Positions 1-6,694 of a stretch of DNA of 7,496 bases are shown here, piece by piece; position 1 is the first letter of the stretch; the number at the start of each line of letters is the position of its first letter. The notes under the pieces are model-generated. The model did not search any database. It was given only the letters and a program-made list of their open reading frames with translations, and was not told the origin of the DNA. Source of the DNA: an uncultured Pseudomonadota bacterium. Its GTDB lineage: Bacteria > Pseudomonadota > Alphaproteobacteria > RUG11792. Where the stretch lies: assembly GCA_902796745.1 (NCBI GenBank), contig CADBQC010000041.1:1-7496 (forward strand), written 5' to 3'. A program made the translations under genes and the position numbers.

Positions 1-1
1 C

Positions 2-214
2 GGGGATGGAATTAAAGACACAACCATTACCTTGGACAACCCAAATGCTCTGCCACAAACAGATACTATCGTCGAATCAAAAGGTACATTGGTACTTGCT
101 GGCACAGAAAACTACACATTGTCCAAAAATATCACAGTAAAATCCGGAGGTAAACTCAACGCGACAAAACGAGTTATATTGCCAAGTGGAACTATCCTCA
201 GATTTGGGGCATAA
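2..214 (+). CDS. 3' end of a gene for a beta-rich, repeat-like surface or secreted protein (partial)
   Basis: The reading frame is open from the left edge and ends at a TAA at 212-214, giving the last 70 residues of a protein that starts outside the window. The visible part is rich in Gly, Thr, Ser, Asn, Leu and Val and has short alternating hydrophobic/polar stretches such as GTLVLAGTENYTLSKNITV and SGGKLNATKRVILPSGTIL. This is typical of stacked beta-helix coils in autotransporter passengers, adhesins and pectate-lyase-like proteins. There is no cysteine, no transmembrane segment and no recognisable C-terminal beta-barrel, so if this was once an autotransporter it lacks its translocator here. 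It is convergent with the pseudouridine synthase gene, 42 nt away. Function is not identifiable. That the frame is coding rests on composition and on being open to the edge; the beta-helix reading is inference. Confidence 0.5.
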   Translation, partial: GDGIKDTTITLDNPNALPQTDTIVESKGTLVLAGTENYTLSKNITVKSGGKLNATKRVILPSGTILRFGA

Positions 215-237
215 GTGCAATTCTCTGTCGGAAATTC

Positions 238-287
238 GAAAGGCTCCATCAGTAGGTCACTTAAAATACTCAGGTAATGGAGCTTTC
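238..287. repeat. Imperfect inverted repeat at the convergent gene ends
   Basis: GCTCCAT (243-249) pairs with ATGGAGC (277-283). The stem can be extended past a bulged G242 by GAAA (238-241) with TTTC (284-287), and internally by AGTA (251-254) with TACT (267-270). It spans the stop codon of the minus-strand pseudouridine synthase gene and lies just after the plus-strand stop at 214, where a shared terminator would be expected. Neither strand has a proper T-run after the stem, so a terminator role is only a guess. Confidence 0.3.
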
Positions 288-1123
288 TTGGATAATGTTT
301 TTCCAGTTCTGGTCTGAAATGAAATTTCACTAGAATGGAGATATAACCGCAGTGCCCTTTGTCCGCCATATTTTCTGTCACCAACTATCGGGTACCCGAT
401 TGATGAAAAATGCACTCTGATTTGATGTGTCCTGCCTGTCAAAGGTCTTGCCTCAATCAATGTACGATTTTTATTCAAATTTTTTATAACTCTAAATTCC
501 GTTATAGCATTTTTCCCATGTTCAAAATCCACACAAACTGTCTCTTTGTTTTTTGTCAGAGGCTTGTTTATCTTTCCTTCCAGCATTCCTAATTTACCAG
601 ACACTATAGCCAAATATTTTTTACGTATTTGTTTATTTAGAAACAAATGTAACATATATCGCGAAGTTTCGATATTTTTTGCAAGCACTGTTATTCCGCT
701 TGTCTCTTTATCTATCCTATGCACTAAGCGAGCCTCGGGATTATACGCCTTTGCCATAACGTCCACTGCTAATTTTGTCTTTGACCCTAACTGCACTGCC
801 AATCCCGAAGGTTTATTTATGATTATCAAATCGTTATCTTCATATATGATCATGCTCTTGAATTGCTCCACATAACAAGAGTAATCGCGTTTTGCATGAG
901 CTTCTTTTTCTTGAACAGCACAAATGTTTGCAAAAACTTTGCAAATTGCAGGATGAACAAAAATCTCATCTTCTTCAGACACTTTATCCGAGGCATTTGG
1001 TTTCCTATCATTTACCAAAATGTCCTTATTTCTGATCGCCTTTTCTATCACTGATTGAGGTATATGTTTACCATACATCAGTCTAATATACTTATCCAAT
1101 CGCGACTTATCAAACTCCGACAT
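257..1123 (-). CDS. rluC: RluA-family 23S rRNA pseudouridine synthase, RluC-like
   Basis: This enzyme isomerises specific uridines to pseudouridine in rRNA; RluC modifies 955, 2504 and 2580 of 23S rRNA in E. coli. The 288-residue product has an N-terminal S4 RNA-binding domain (about residues 7-58, RLDKYIRLMYGKHIPQS and ILVND), a linker, then the catalytic domain. Visible family motifs are DLIIINKPSGLAVQ (98-111), LVHRIDKETSG (133-143) with the presumed catalytic Asp138, and LTGRTHQIRVH (228-238), followed by IGYPIVGDRKYGG. Length is a little short of E. coli RluC (319). The start is the ATG at 1123-1121. Two in-frame TTG codons lie just upstream, after a TAG, but neither they nor the ATG have a clear Shine-Dalgarno. 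The gene stands alone on the minus strand, divergent from carD. The family is certain; RluC rather than RluD or another RluA-type paralogue is inferred from the S4 domain and motif spacing. Confidence 0.9.
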   Translation of the reverse strand: MSEFDKSRLDKYIRLMYGKHIPQSVIEKAIRNKDILVNDRKPNASDKVSEEDEIFVHPAICKVFANICAVQEKEAHAKRDYSCYVEQFKSMIIYEDNDLIIINKPSGLAVQLGSKTKLAVDVMAKAYNPEARLVHRIDKETSGITVLAKNIETSRYMLHLFLNKQIRKKYLAIVSGKLGMLEGKINKPLTKNKETVCVDFEHGKNAITEFRVIKNLNKNRTLIEARPLTGRTHQIRVHFSSIGYPIVGDRKYGGQRALRLYLHSSEISFQTRTGKTLSKKAPLPEYFK

Positions 1124-1397
1124 GAACAACAAATGCTACTCATACTCTTATAAGGAGAATATATCGCAGTTTGCTATTATCAGGGCAATAAATCAGTATT
1201 ACGAACAGGAGGGGGTAACTTTTCTTCTATAAAACTCAAGATCTAAAATACTATGTGCATTATATCGACGTTTGATATAGCTCTTCTACGCAATTTCACT
1301 TCATACCCTCCGCCATGATTTATGTGATTTTTGCCCCCATTTTTATTAAACCTCCGTGTTTTAGCTGGATATTCCTATGTAGTATTCAATAAATCTA

Positions 1398-1426
1398 TTG
1401 ACGCCGTGAATAAAGTGTGGTAAATC
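1398..1426 (+). promoter_or_regulatory. Candidate sigma-70 promoter for carD
   Basis: TTGACG (1398-1403) is 5/6 to the -35 consensus. It is followed by a 17-nt spacer and TAAATC (1421-1426), a poor 3/6 match to TATAAT with C at the last (-7) position. Transcription would start near 1433, about 30 nt before the carD start. A good -35 with a weak -10 fits alphaproteobacterial promoters, where the -7 T is often missing. Prediction from pattern only. Confidence 0.45.
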
Positions 1427-1432
1427 TAGATT
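1423..1432. repeat. Perfect 10-bp palindrome over the carD -10/start region
   Basis: AATCTAGATT is a perfect palindrome overlapping the putative -10 of the carD promoter and ending close to the expected transcription start. Its position would suit an operator for a dimeric repressor, but in AT-rich DNA a 10-bp palindrome can arise by chance. No second copy was noticed in the window. Confidence 0.35.
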
Positions 1433-1464
1433 ATTAGACGAATAGCATTGCAGGAGATTTGACG

Positions 1465-1959
1465 ATGGCAAAGATTACTTTTGAGGTTGGCAGTTGGGTT
1501 GTTTATCCTGCACACGGTGTTGGAAAATTAGAAAGCATCGAAAAAGTTGAGTTGAATGGCGAGATATTTGAGTTTTTTGTCATTTCTTTTGAAAAGAATA
1601 AGTTAGTTCTTAAAATTCCAACCACTAAAGCTATCAGTGCCGGATTAAGAAAACTTTCAACCCAATCGGATATGGTAGAGGTATTCGAATCATTAAAACA
1701 TAAAAGCAAAAAGAAGAAAGCTATGTGGAGCAAAAGAGCACAAGAGTATGAAGGGAAGATCAATTCGGGAGATCCTGTTTCGCTAGCACAAGTTATACGT
1801 GAGCTGTATAAGGGAACCGGAGAAACTACGCTTTCATTTGGCGAAAGACAGGTCTATCAACTCGCTATGGAGAGGTTAGCGAAGGAAATTTCAATTATTG
1901 AAAATATAGAAGAGACAGAAGCCGTGCAAAAATTAGAAGGAGCTCTACAAGCTGCATAG
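1465..1959 (+). CDS. carD: CarD/CdnL-type RNA polymerase-binding transcription regulator
   Basis: CarD binds the RNA polymerase beta subunit and stabilises the open promoter complex. In alphaproteobacteria it activates many housekeeping and ribosomal promoters. The 164-residue product has the N-terminal Tudor-like RNAP-interaction domain (about 1-60: VGSWVVYPAHGVGKL, then FEFFVISFEKNKLVLKIPT) and a helical C-terminal DNA-binding domain (about 75-164: WSKRAQEYEGKINSGD, VIRELYKG, LSFGERQVYQLAMERLAKEI). Trp88 aligns with the tryptophan that wedges into the upstream edge of the transcription bubble in characterised CarD proteins. The start is the ATG at 1465, with AGGAG at 1452-1456 eight nt upstream; a TTG two codons earlier sits too close to that site. 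Length and motifs are normal and the gene looks intact. It precedes rimP by 69 nt and the two could be partly co-transcribed. Confidence 0.94.
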   Translation: MAKITFEVGSWVVYPAHGVGKLESIEKVELNGEIFEFFVISFEKNKLVLKIPTTKAISAGLRKLSTQSDMVEVFESLKHKSKKKKAMWSKRAQEYEGKINSGDPVSLAQVIRELYKGTGETTLSFGERQVYQLAMERLAKEISIIENIEETEAVQKLEGALQAA

Positions 1960-1969
1960 CCCAATTGAC

Positions 1970-1998
1970 TTGACTTGTTGTCTGTTATCAACAATAAT
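1970..1998 (+). promoter_or_regulatory. Candidate sigma-70 promoter for the rimP-nusA-infB-lptE operon
   Basis: TTGACT (1970-1975, 5/6), a 17-nt spacer and AATAAT (1993-1998, 5/6) make the best promoter match in the window. The start would fall near 2005, giving a leader of about 24 nt before the rimP ATG. A second TTGACT overlaps just upstream (1965-1970) but has no matching -10. The site lies wholly between carD and rimP. Confidence 0.55.
1975..1994. repeat. Inverted repeat inside the rimP promoter spacer
   Basis: TTGTTG (1975-1980) and CAACAA (1989-1994) form a perfect 6-bp dyad with an 8-nt centre, lying almost entirely between the -35 and -10 elements. As RNA from carD readthrough it would be a weak hairpin without a following T-run, so a terminator is unlikely. 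As DNA it has the spacing of an operator. Chance is possible. Confidence 0.3.
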
Positions 1999-2028
1999 TA
2001 ATACATAATTTTTATATAGATATTTTTG

Positions 2029-2511
2029 ATGTCAACGTTAGAAGGTAAAATAGCGGAAGAAATAACCCCATTGGTACAAGGGCTTGGTTATGAGTTGGTG
2101 AAAGTAACACTTTTTCATCACGGAACAAATAAAGTTTTGCAGATCATGATCGAGCGAAGCGATGGCAACTCTGCAAACATCGACGATTGTCAAAGAATCA
2201 GCAAAGCATTATCCTTAAAACTAGATGTAATGGACATTATAGCAGGTAAATATAATCTGGAGGTATCTTCTGCGGGTATAGATAGGCCTCTAGTTAAACC
2301 TAAAGATTTTATAAGGTTTTGCCATAGTAATGTTGTTGTGAGAACGCATGTTGCAAAGTTTGGGTGTAAGAATTTTAAAGGAAGCTTGGAATTTGCATCA
2401 GAAAGTGGTATAAAATTAAAGTTGGATGTTCCTCTAAAAGATAATGGCGATGAGATCTCATTCCTTTATGAGGAAATAAGTAGTGCGCATATTGATGGGA
2501 CAAAGAAATAG
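2029..2511 (+). CDS. rimP: Ribosome maturation factor RimP
   Basis: RimP assists assembly of the 30S ribosomal subunit in the cytoplasm. The 160-residue product shows the expected two domains: an N-terminal alpha/beta domain (about 1-87: GYELVKVTLF, LQIMIERSDG, DDCQRISKALSLKLDV) and a C-terminal SH3-like barrel (about 90-155: VVVRTHVAKFGCKNFKGSL, GIKLKLDV). The family signature appears as LEVSSAGIDRPL (77-88), with Ala where most members have Pro (SSPG). The start is the ATG at 2029; an adjacent TTG is less likely. There is no Shine-Dalgarno in the AT-rich leader, which with a promoter start near 2005 leaves a very short 5' UTR. It is the first gene of the cluster, 25 nt before nusA, the order found in most bacteria. 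Confidence 0.93.
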   Translation: MSTLEGKIAEEITPLVQGLGYELVKVTLFHHGTNKVLQIMIERSDGNSANIDDCQRISKALSLKLDVMDIIAGKYNLEVSSAGIDRPLVKPKDFIRFCHSNVVVRTHVAKFGCKNFKGSLEFASESGIKLKLDVPLKDNGDEISFLYEEISSAHIDGTKK

Positions 2512-2536
2512 AACTTATTTTGGAGAATTTTGTTAA

Positions 2537-4051
2537 GTGAGTAGAAAAATAAAGTTAGAAGAAACCGCACAGCCGATTGCTAAAAGCGAGATATTGCAGG
2601 TTGCAGACATGGTTGCAAAAGAAAAAGGCATTGAAAGAGACGATGTTCTGGAAGCGATGGAGCAAGCTGTTTTAAAAACAGCACAGATGAAATACGGTGA
2701 AGGTACTAGGCTCGAAGCACATATTGATAGAAAAACAGGAGAAATTGAAATTTTTAGATTGATGGACATTGTCGAAAGAGATCCGAAGTTCGGTAAAGAA
2801 ATCTTACTGGCAGAAGCCCAAAGGCAAATCGGCGACGCAAAGATTGGAGGCATATTAAAAGATAAATTGCCTCCTCTTGATTTTGGAAGAGTAGCCGCTC
2901 AAGTCGCTCGCACTGTTATCGTTCAAAGGGTTCAGTTAGCGGAAAGAAATAAGCAGTATGCTGATTTTTCTGAAAAAGTAGGCGAAATCATTACGGGGGC
3001 AGTAAAGAGAGTTGAGTATTCTAATATTGTTTTAGATATAGGGAGAACAGAAGGAATTTTGAAAAAAACAGAGGTGCTTCCCCACGAAAATTTCAAAATT
3101 GGAGAACGAGTTAAAGTGTACCTTGTGGGACTAAGTAAAGAGCAAAATGCCCCACTTCTAAACTTATCTCGAACCTGTCCTGAATTTATGAAAAAGCTAT
3201 TTGAACAGGAGGTTCCGGAAGTATATGACGGAACAGTTGCAATCAAGGCGGTGGCAAGAGATCCCGGTAGCAAGGCGAAAGTAGCTGTAACGACAAAGGA
3301 ACCGAACTTAGACCCTGTTGGAGCTTGCGTTGGAGTGAAGGGCGCGAGAGTACAAGCGATTGTCGATGAGCTAAAAGGCGAAAAGATAGATATCGTAAAT
3401 TGGGACGAGAATCCTGCTGTTTTTATCGTTAATAGCTTAGCTCCAGCAGAAGTTAGCAAAATTATAATGGAAGAAACTGGAGACAAGGTCACTGCGGTGG
3501 TTCCCGATAAGCAACTAAGTGTTGCCATAGGTCGGCGTGGACAAAATGTGCGCCTTGCATCACAGCTAACTGGTTGGACGATAAACGTTACAACAGAATC
3601 GCAAGAAACCGAAGAGAGAAATGTAGAAAATGCACGAATACTAAAGTATTTTATGCATGGTCTGGATATAGATGAGATGATGGCTCAGTTGTTAATAAGT
3701 GAAGGATACTTCTCAATGAGTGAAATAGCTAGCTCTCCTCTCGACAAACTAGCGTCAATACGAGGTTTTGATGAGGATATCGCCACTGAATTGCAACAAC
3801 GCGCTATTGCATACATAAACGCAAAAAAAGAAGAAATAGCAAAGCTGTGTAAACAGAATAAGGTTGATACCGAACTGATGAATTATGAGCTTTTAAGCCC
3901 CGAATTGCTTGAAGTTTTGGTGAAAGCTGGTTTGCAAACTCTAACAAATCTTGGAGAACTATCTACAGATGAATTAATGGAAATTGCTGGAGATTTGTTG
4001 ACTGAAACTGAAGCGAAGATGTTGATAATGAAAATACGAGAGACTTGGTAA
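2537..4051 (+). CDS. nusA: Transcription elongation/termination factor NusA
   Basis: NusA binds RNA polymerase and nascent RNA and controls pausing, intrinsic termination and rRNA antitermination. The 504-residue product has the N-terminal RNAP-binding domain (about 15-140), an S1 domain (about 147-213, GEIITGAVKRVEYSNIVLDIG), KH1 (about 240-300, DPVGACVGVKGARVQAIVDE), KH2 (about 310-355, QLSVAIGRRGQNVRLASQL) and a C-terminal part with two helix-hairpin-helix-like repeats (about 370-430 and 450-504). Translation starts at GTG (2537), because a TAA stop lies directly upstream in frame; GGAG at 2522-2525 is 11 nt away, a long spacing. Length is normal for alphaproteobacteria. It sits 25 nt after rimP and 24 nt before infB, with no ylxR (DUF448) gene between nusA and infB as many bacteria have. 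Confidence 0.97.
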   Translation: MSRKIKLEETAQPIAKSEILQVADMVAKEKGIERDDVLEAMEQAVLKTAQMKYGEGTRLEAHIDRKTGEIEIFRLMDIVERDPKFGKEILLAEAQRQIGDAKIGGILKDKLPPLDFGRVAAQVARTVIVQRVQLAERNKQYADFSEKVGEIITGAVKRVEYSNIVLDIGRTEGILKKTEVLPHENFKIGERVKVYLVGLSKEQNAPLLNLSRTCPEFMKKLFEQEVPEVYDGTVAIKAVARDPGSKAKVAVTTKEPNLDPVGACVGVKGARVQAIVDELKGEKIDIVNWDENPAVFIVNSLAPAEVSKIIMEETGDKVTAVVPDKQLSVAIGRRGQNVRLASQLTGWTINVTTESQETEERNVENARILKYFMHGLDIDEMMAQLLISEGYFSMSEIASSPLDKLASIRGFDEDIATELQQRAIAYINAKKEEIAKLCKQNKVDTELMNYELLSPELLEVLVKAGLQTLTNLGELSTDELMEIAGDLLTETEAKMLIMKIRETW

Positions 4052-4062
4052 AGGCAGGAGAC

Positions 4063-4069
4063 AAGGAGG
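4063..4069 (+). promoter_or_regulatory. Strong ribosome binding site of infB
   Basis: AAGGAGG lies 6 nt before the infB ATG at 4076 and is the strongest Shine-Dalgarno in the window. It contrasts with rimP, which has none, and nusA (GGAG at 11 nt, GTG start), suggesting that IF2 is translated more efficiently than its upstream operon partners. It also fixes the infB start. Confidence 0.85.
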
Positions 4070-4075
4070 CATCAT

Positions 4076-6694
4076 ATGGGTAGCAATGAAAACAAAGGAA
4101 AGACACGAAAGGTATTATCCTTGAAGTCTACTGCAGGCGTACAACCAGTATCGTCTTCTTATGGAAGCCGTACAGTGGATGTCGAAGTAAGAAAAAAACG
4201 AAGCGGGTTAGTAATTGATATAACAAAATCTTCAAAGAATACCCGTACAATCAGTCTTAAAAAAGAAGACGAATATCAGAATGGTAAATTAACTGACAAG
4301 GAATTTAAAGCGCGAGTAAAGGCTCTGCAGGAAGCTATAAAAGAAGAACAGGAAGAGCTGGAACAGCTTGAAGAACAACACCTTCAGGATAATTTCGCGA
4401 GTTATACACAAGAAGAGCCAGTTTCTGAGACACAGAAGTCTGAACCTGCTGTTACCCCAAAGGATGATACTGATGTAGAGACACAAAACTCGAAGAAAAT
4501 TGAAGCCCAAAAGAAAGATAAATATGAACCGGCTTCTAATCCCGTTGTATTCAAAGCAAAGGAATATACAAAACCAAAGCCATCTCCTAAAAAACAAAAT
4601 ACGGAAAAGAAGCAAGAGCCCACAGCTAAGAGAGAAACACAACCGAAGCAGCTAGAAAGAGAGATTCCTGATATACCGTTAAAGGAGCACACAGCAACTT
4701 CTCACATACGCCAAAGGGATCGTATGTTGGATGATATGGATTCCCCTAAGAAACTAAAACTGGTTGTAAAGACTAAGAATTCAGATCGTCGTTCACAGAA
4801 CAGTGGAAAAATCTCGCGAGCAATGATAGATCGAATAATGGATGACGATCTAGAGGAACGCTCGCGTTCTATGGCATCGATCAAACGGGCACGACAAAAA
4901 TTGAAAGGGACGGACAAGCCTAAGGAAGTTACTAAAGTTATTCGCGAAGTTGAGATTCCAGATATGATAACTGTCGGAGAACTAGCAAACAGAATGGCTG
5001 TTCGGTCTGCTGAGGTTGTCAAATATCTGATGTCCATAGGTACAATGGCGACAATAAATCAATCGATAGACGGGGATACAGCGGAAGTAATATGTTCAGA
5101 ATTCGGACACAAATCAAAACGGATTTCAGATGCAGATATCGAAAATGAGTTGTTAAATGTTAAGGATGATCCAGCAGATTTGTCCTCAAGAGCGCCAATT
5201 GTTGCCGTTATGGGACATGTTGATCACGGCAAAACAACCTTGCTCGATACTCTAAGAAAGACAAGCGTAGCTCAGCGAGAAGCAGGAGGAATTACACAGC
5301 ACGTTGCAGCATACCAGATAGATGCTGGAAATGGGAAAAAGGTGACTTTCATCGATACGCCTGGACACGCTGCTTTCACTAAAATACGAGAGAGGGGAGC
5401 TGTAATAACTGATATCATAGTCTTAGTTGTCGCCGCAGATGATGGCATTAAAGAACAGACGATAGAAGTAATAAAACAAGCAAAGTCACAAAATGTACCC
5501 CTAGTAGTTGCCATAAACAAGATTGATAAGCCCGATGTGAATATCGAAAAAGTAAAAACAGAACTAATGGCTCAAGAGGTAATTCTTGAAGAGTTTGGTG
5601 GAGATACGCTTAGTGCTGAAATATCCGCAAAACAAAACTTGAATCTGGATAAGTTACTCGAAGCAATTTTGCTACAAGCTGAAATATTAGATCTAAAAGC
5701 GAATGCCAATAGGGCTCCAATTGGAACTATTTTAGAATCAAGGATAGATAAAGGAAAGGGGGTTATTGCATCCGTTATAATACAGCACGGTACAATTCGC
5801 AAAGGAGATGTGTTTGTTGCCGGTGGCGTGTTTGGGAAAGTTCGTACAATATATGATGATACAGGAAAAATATCGGCTTTTGCTACCCCATCTACTCCAG
5901 TTGAAATTGCTGGATTTGATTCGGCGCCAGAACCAGGCGATGTGCTAGCTGTTGTTGACAGTGAACAAAAAGCGAGAGAAATTGCTGAATACAGGCGGAA
6001 CGCACAGAAGGCGAAAGCAAGCAAGGATAAAATAAAATCAATGGATCAGTTGCTATCAGGCAATAACAAAGAAGTTAAGGAACTGAATGTGTTGGTCAAG
6101 GCAGATGTGTATGGTTCTCTTGAGGCGGTTGTTGCTTCACTTGAGGCGATACAGCATCCTGAAATAAGCCTTAAAATCGTTGAAAAAGGAGTTGGCATTA
6201 TCAGCGAAAGCGACATAGATTTTGCTAAAACAGCAAATGCTGTAGTGGTAGGTTTTAATGTAAATACATCAGTTGCCGCAAAAGAGGCCTCAAAATTCTA
6301 TGGCATAAAAATTCTGAACCACAATGTGATATATCACATGACTGAAGAGATCAAGAAGATAATGGGAACCATGCTTGCTCCAATTATTGAAGAAAATTAT
6401 ACCGGAAATGCAGATGTCAGAAAAATATTCACCATAAGTCGGCTTGGAACAATTGCCGGCTGTTACGTTACGGATGGTATTATCAAGAAAGCAAATTCGA
6501 AAATAAAAGTTTTAAGAAATGGGAAATGTATCTTCGAGGGAAAAATAAAATCGATGAAGCATGAAAAAGACGAAATTAAGGAATCGCGCCAGTCCCATGA
6601 ATGTGGTATTTTAGCTGAAGATTACAATGATTTCAAAGAAGGAGATCAGATCGAATGCTACGAGATAGTTTACAAGTCACGCTCTGTGGATTAG
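4076..6694 (+). CDS. infB: Translation initiation factor IF-2
   Basis: IF2 is the GTPase that brings initiator fMet-tRNA to the 30S subunit and promotes subunit joining. The 872-residue product begins with the alphaproteobacterial-like RKVLSLKS (11-18) and a basic KKR patch. A long charged, low-complexity linker follows, with a Glu-rich helical stretch (about 80-105) and a Lys/Pro/Gln/Glu-rich stretch (about 110-215), then the IF2_N domain (about 293-345). The G domain has G1 GHVDHGKT (380-387), G2 GGITQHV (404-410), G3 DTPGH (427-431), G4 NKID (481-484) and G5 SAK (517-519). Domains II to IV follow through the tRNA-binding C-terminus (about 780-870). All nucleotide-binding residues are present and the length is in the normal range. 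The last 40 nt overlap the start of the lipoprotein gene. No rbfA or truB follows. Confidence 0.98.
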   Translation: MGSNENKGKTRKVLSLKSTAGVQPVSSSYGSRTVDVEVRKKRSGLVIDITKSSKNTRTISLKKEDEYQNGKLTDKEFKARVKALQEAIKEEQEELEQLEEQHLQDNFASYTQEEPVSETQKSEPAVTPKDDTDVETQNSKKIEAQKKDKYEPASNPVVFKAKEYTKPKPSPKKQNTEKKQEPTAKRETQPKQLEREIPDIPLKEHTATSHIRQRDRMLDDMDSPKKLKLVVKTKNSDRRSQNSGKISRAMIDRIMDDDLEERSRSMASIKRARQKLKGTDKPKEVTKVIREVEIPDMITVGELANRMAVRSAEVVKYLMSIGTMATINQSIDGDTAEVICSEFGHKSKRISDADIENELLNVKDDPADLSSRAPIVAVMGHVDHGKTTLLDTLRKTSVAQREAGGITQHVAAYQIDAGNGKKVTFIDTPGHAAFTKIRERGAVITDIIVLVVAADDGIKEQTIEVIKQAKSQNVPLVVAINKIDKPDVNIEKVKTELMAQEVILEEFGGDTLSAEISAKQNLNLDKLLEAILLQAEILDLKANANRAPIGTILESRIDKGKGVIASVIIQHGTIRKGDVFVAGGVFGKVRTIYDDTGKISAFATPSTPVEIAGFDSAPEPGDVLAVVDSEQKAREIAEYRRNAQKAKASKDKIKSMDQLLSGNNKEVKELNVLVKADVYGSLEAVVASLEAIQHPEISLKIVEKGVGIISESDIDFAKTANAVVVGFNVNTSVAAKEASKFYGIKILNHNVIYHMTEEIKKIMGTMLAPIIEENYTGNADVRKIFTISRLGTIAGCYVTDGIIKKANSKIKVLRNGKCIFEGKIKSMKHEKDEIKESRQSHECGILAEDYNDFKEGDQIECYEIVYKSRSVD
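6639..6644 (+). promoter_or_regulatory. Internal ribosome binding site for the lipoprotein gene, inside infB
   Basis: AAGGAG lies within the IF2 codons for Lys-Glu-Gly near the C-terminus and stands 10 nt before the ATG at 6655. It supports that ATG as the true start, although the start lies 40 nt inside infB, and suggests translational coupling to infB. Confidence 0.7.

Larger units (their letters stand above)
1124..1464. other. 341-nt non-coding interval between divergent rluC and carD
   Basis: Stops are frequent in all six frames and I see no RNA gene. The longest tolerable reading frames are about 20 codons (for example an ATG at 1253 on the plus strand) and lack convincing family features. 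It must carry the start signals for both flanking genes. On the carD side there is a reasonable promoter candidate (1398-1426). On the rluC side only weak matches are visible, the best being TTGCCC and TATATT with a long 19-nt spacer on the minus strand. Purine- and pyrimidine-rich patches (GGAGGGGGTA near 1208 and TACCCTCC near 1304) could pair across about 85 nt, but I would not call a structured RNA from this. Confidence 0.6.

Noticed and set aside
1208..1311. Pairing between GGAGGGGGTA and TACCCTCC as a structured RNA or riboswitch
   Set aside because: The match needs a two-base bulge across about 85 nt and no further nested helices support a conserved fold.
1253..1318. Small plus-strand ORF of 21 codons upstream of carD
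   Set aside because: No good ribosome binding site precedes its ATG, and nothing about the peptide suggests a known leader or small protein.
2932..3528. 198-residue minus-strand open frame inside nusA
   Set aside because: It is the antisense shadow of a strongly supported nusA; its product is Ser/Thr-rich low-complexity sequence with no family motif and no ribosome binding site.
5572..6024. 150-residue minus-strand open frame inside infB
   Set aside because: Antisense shadow of the IF2 G domain and domain II; composition follows the reverse complement of infB codons and no family is recognisable.
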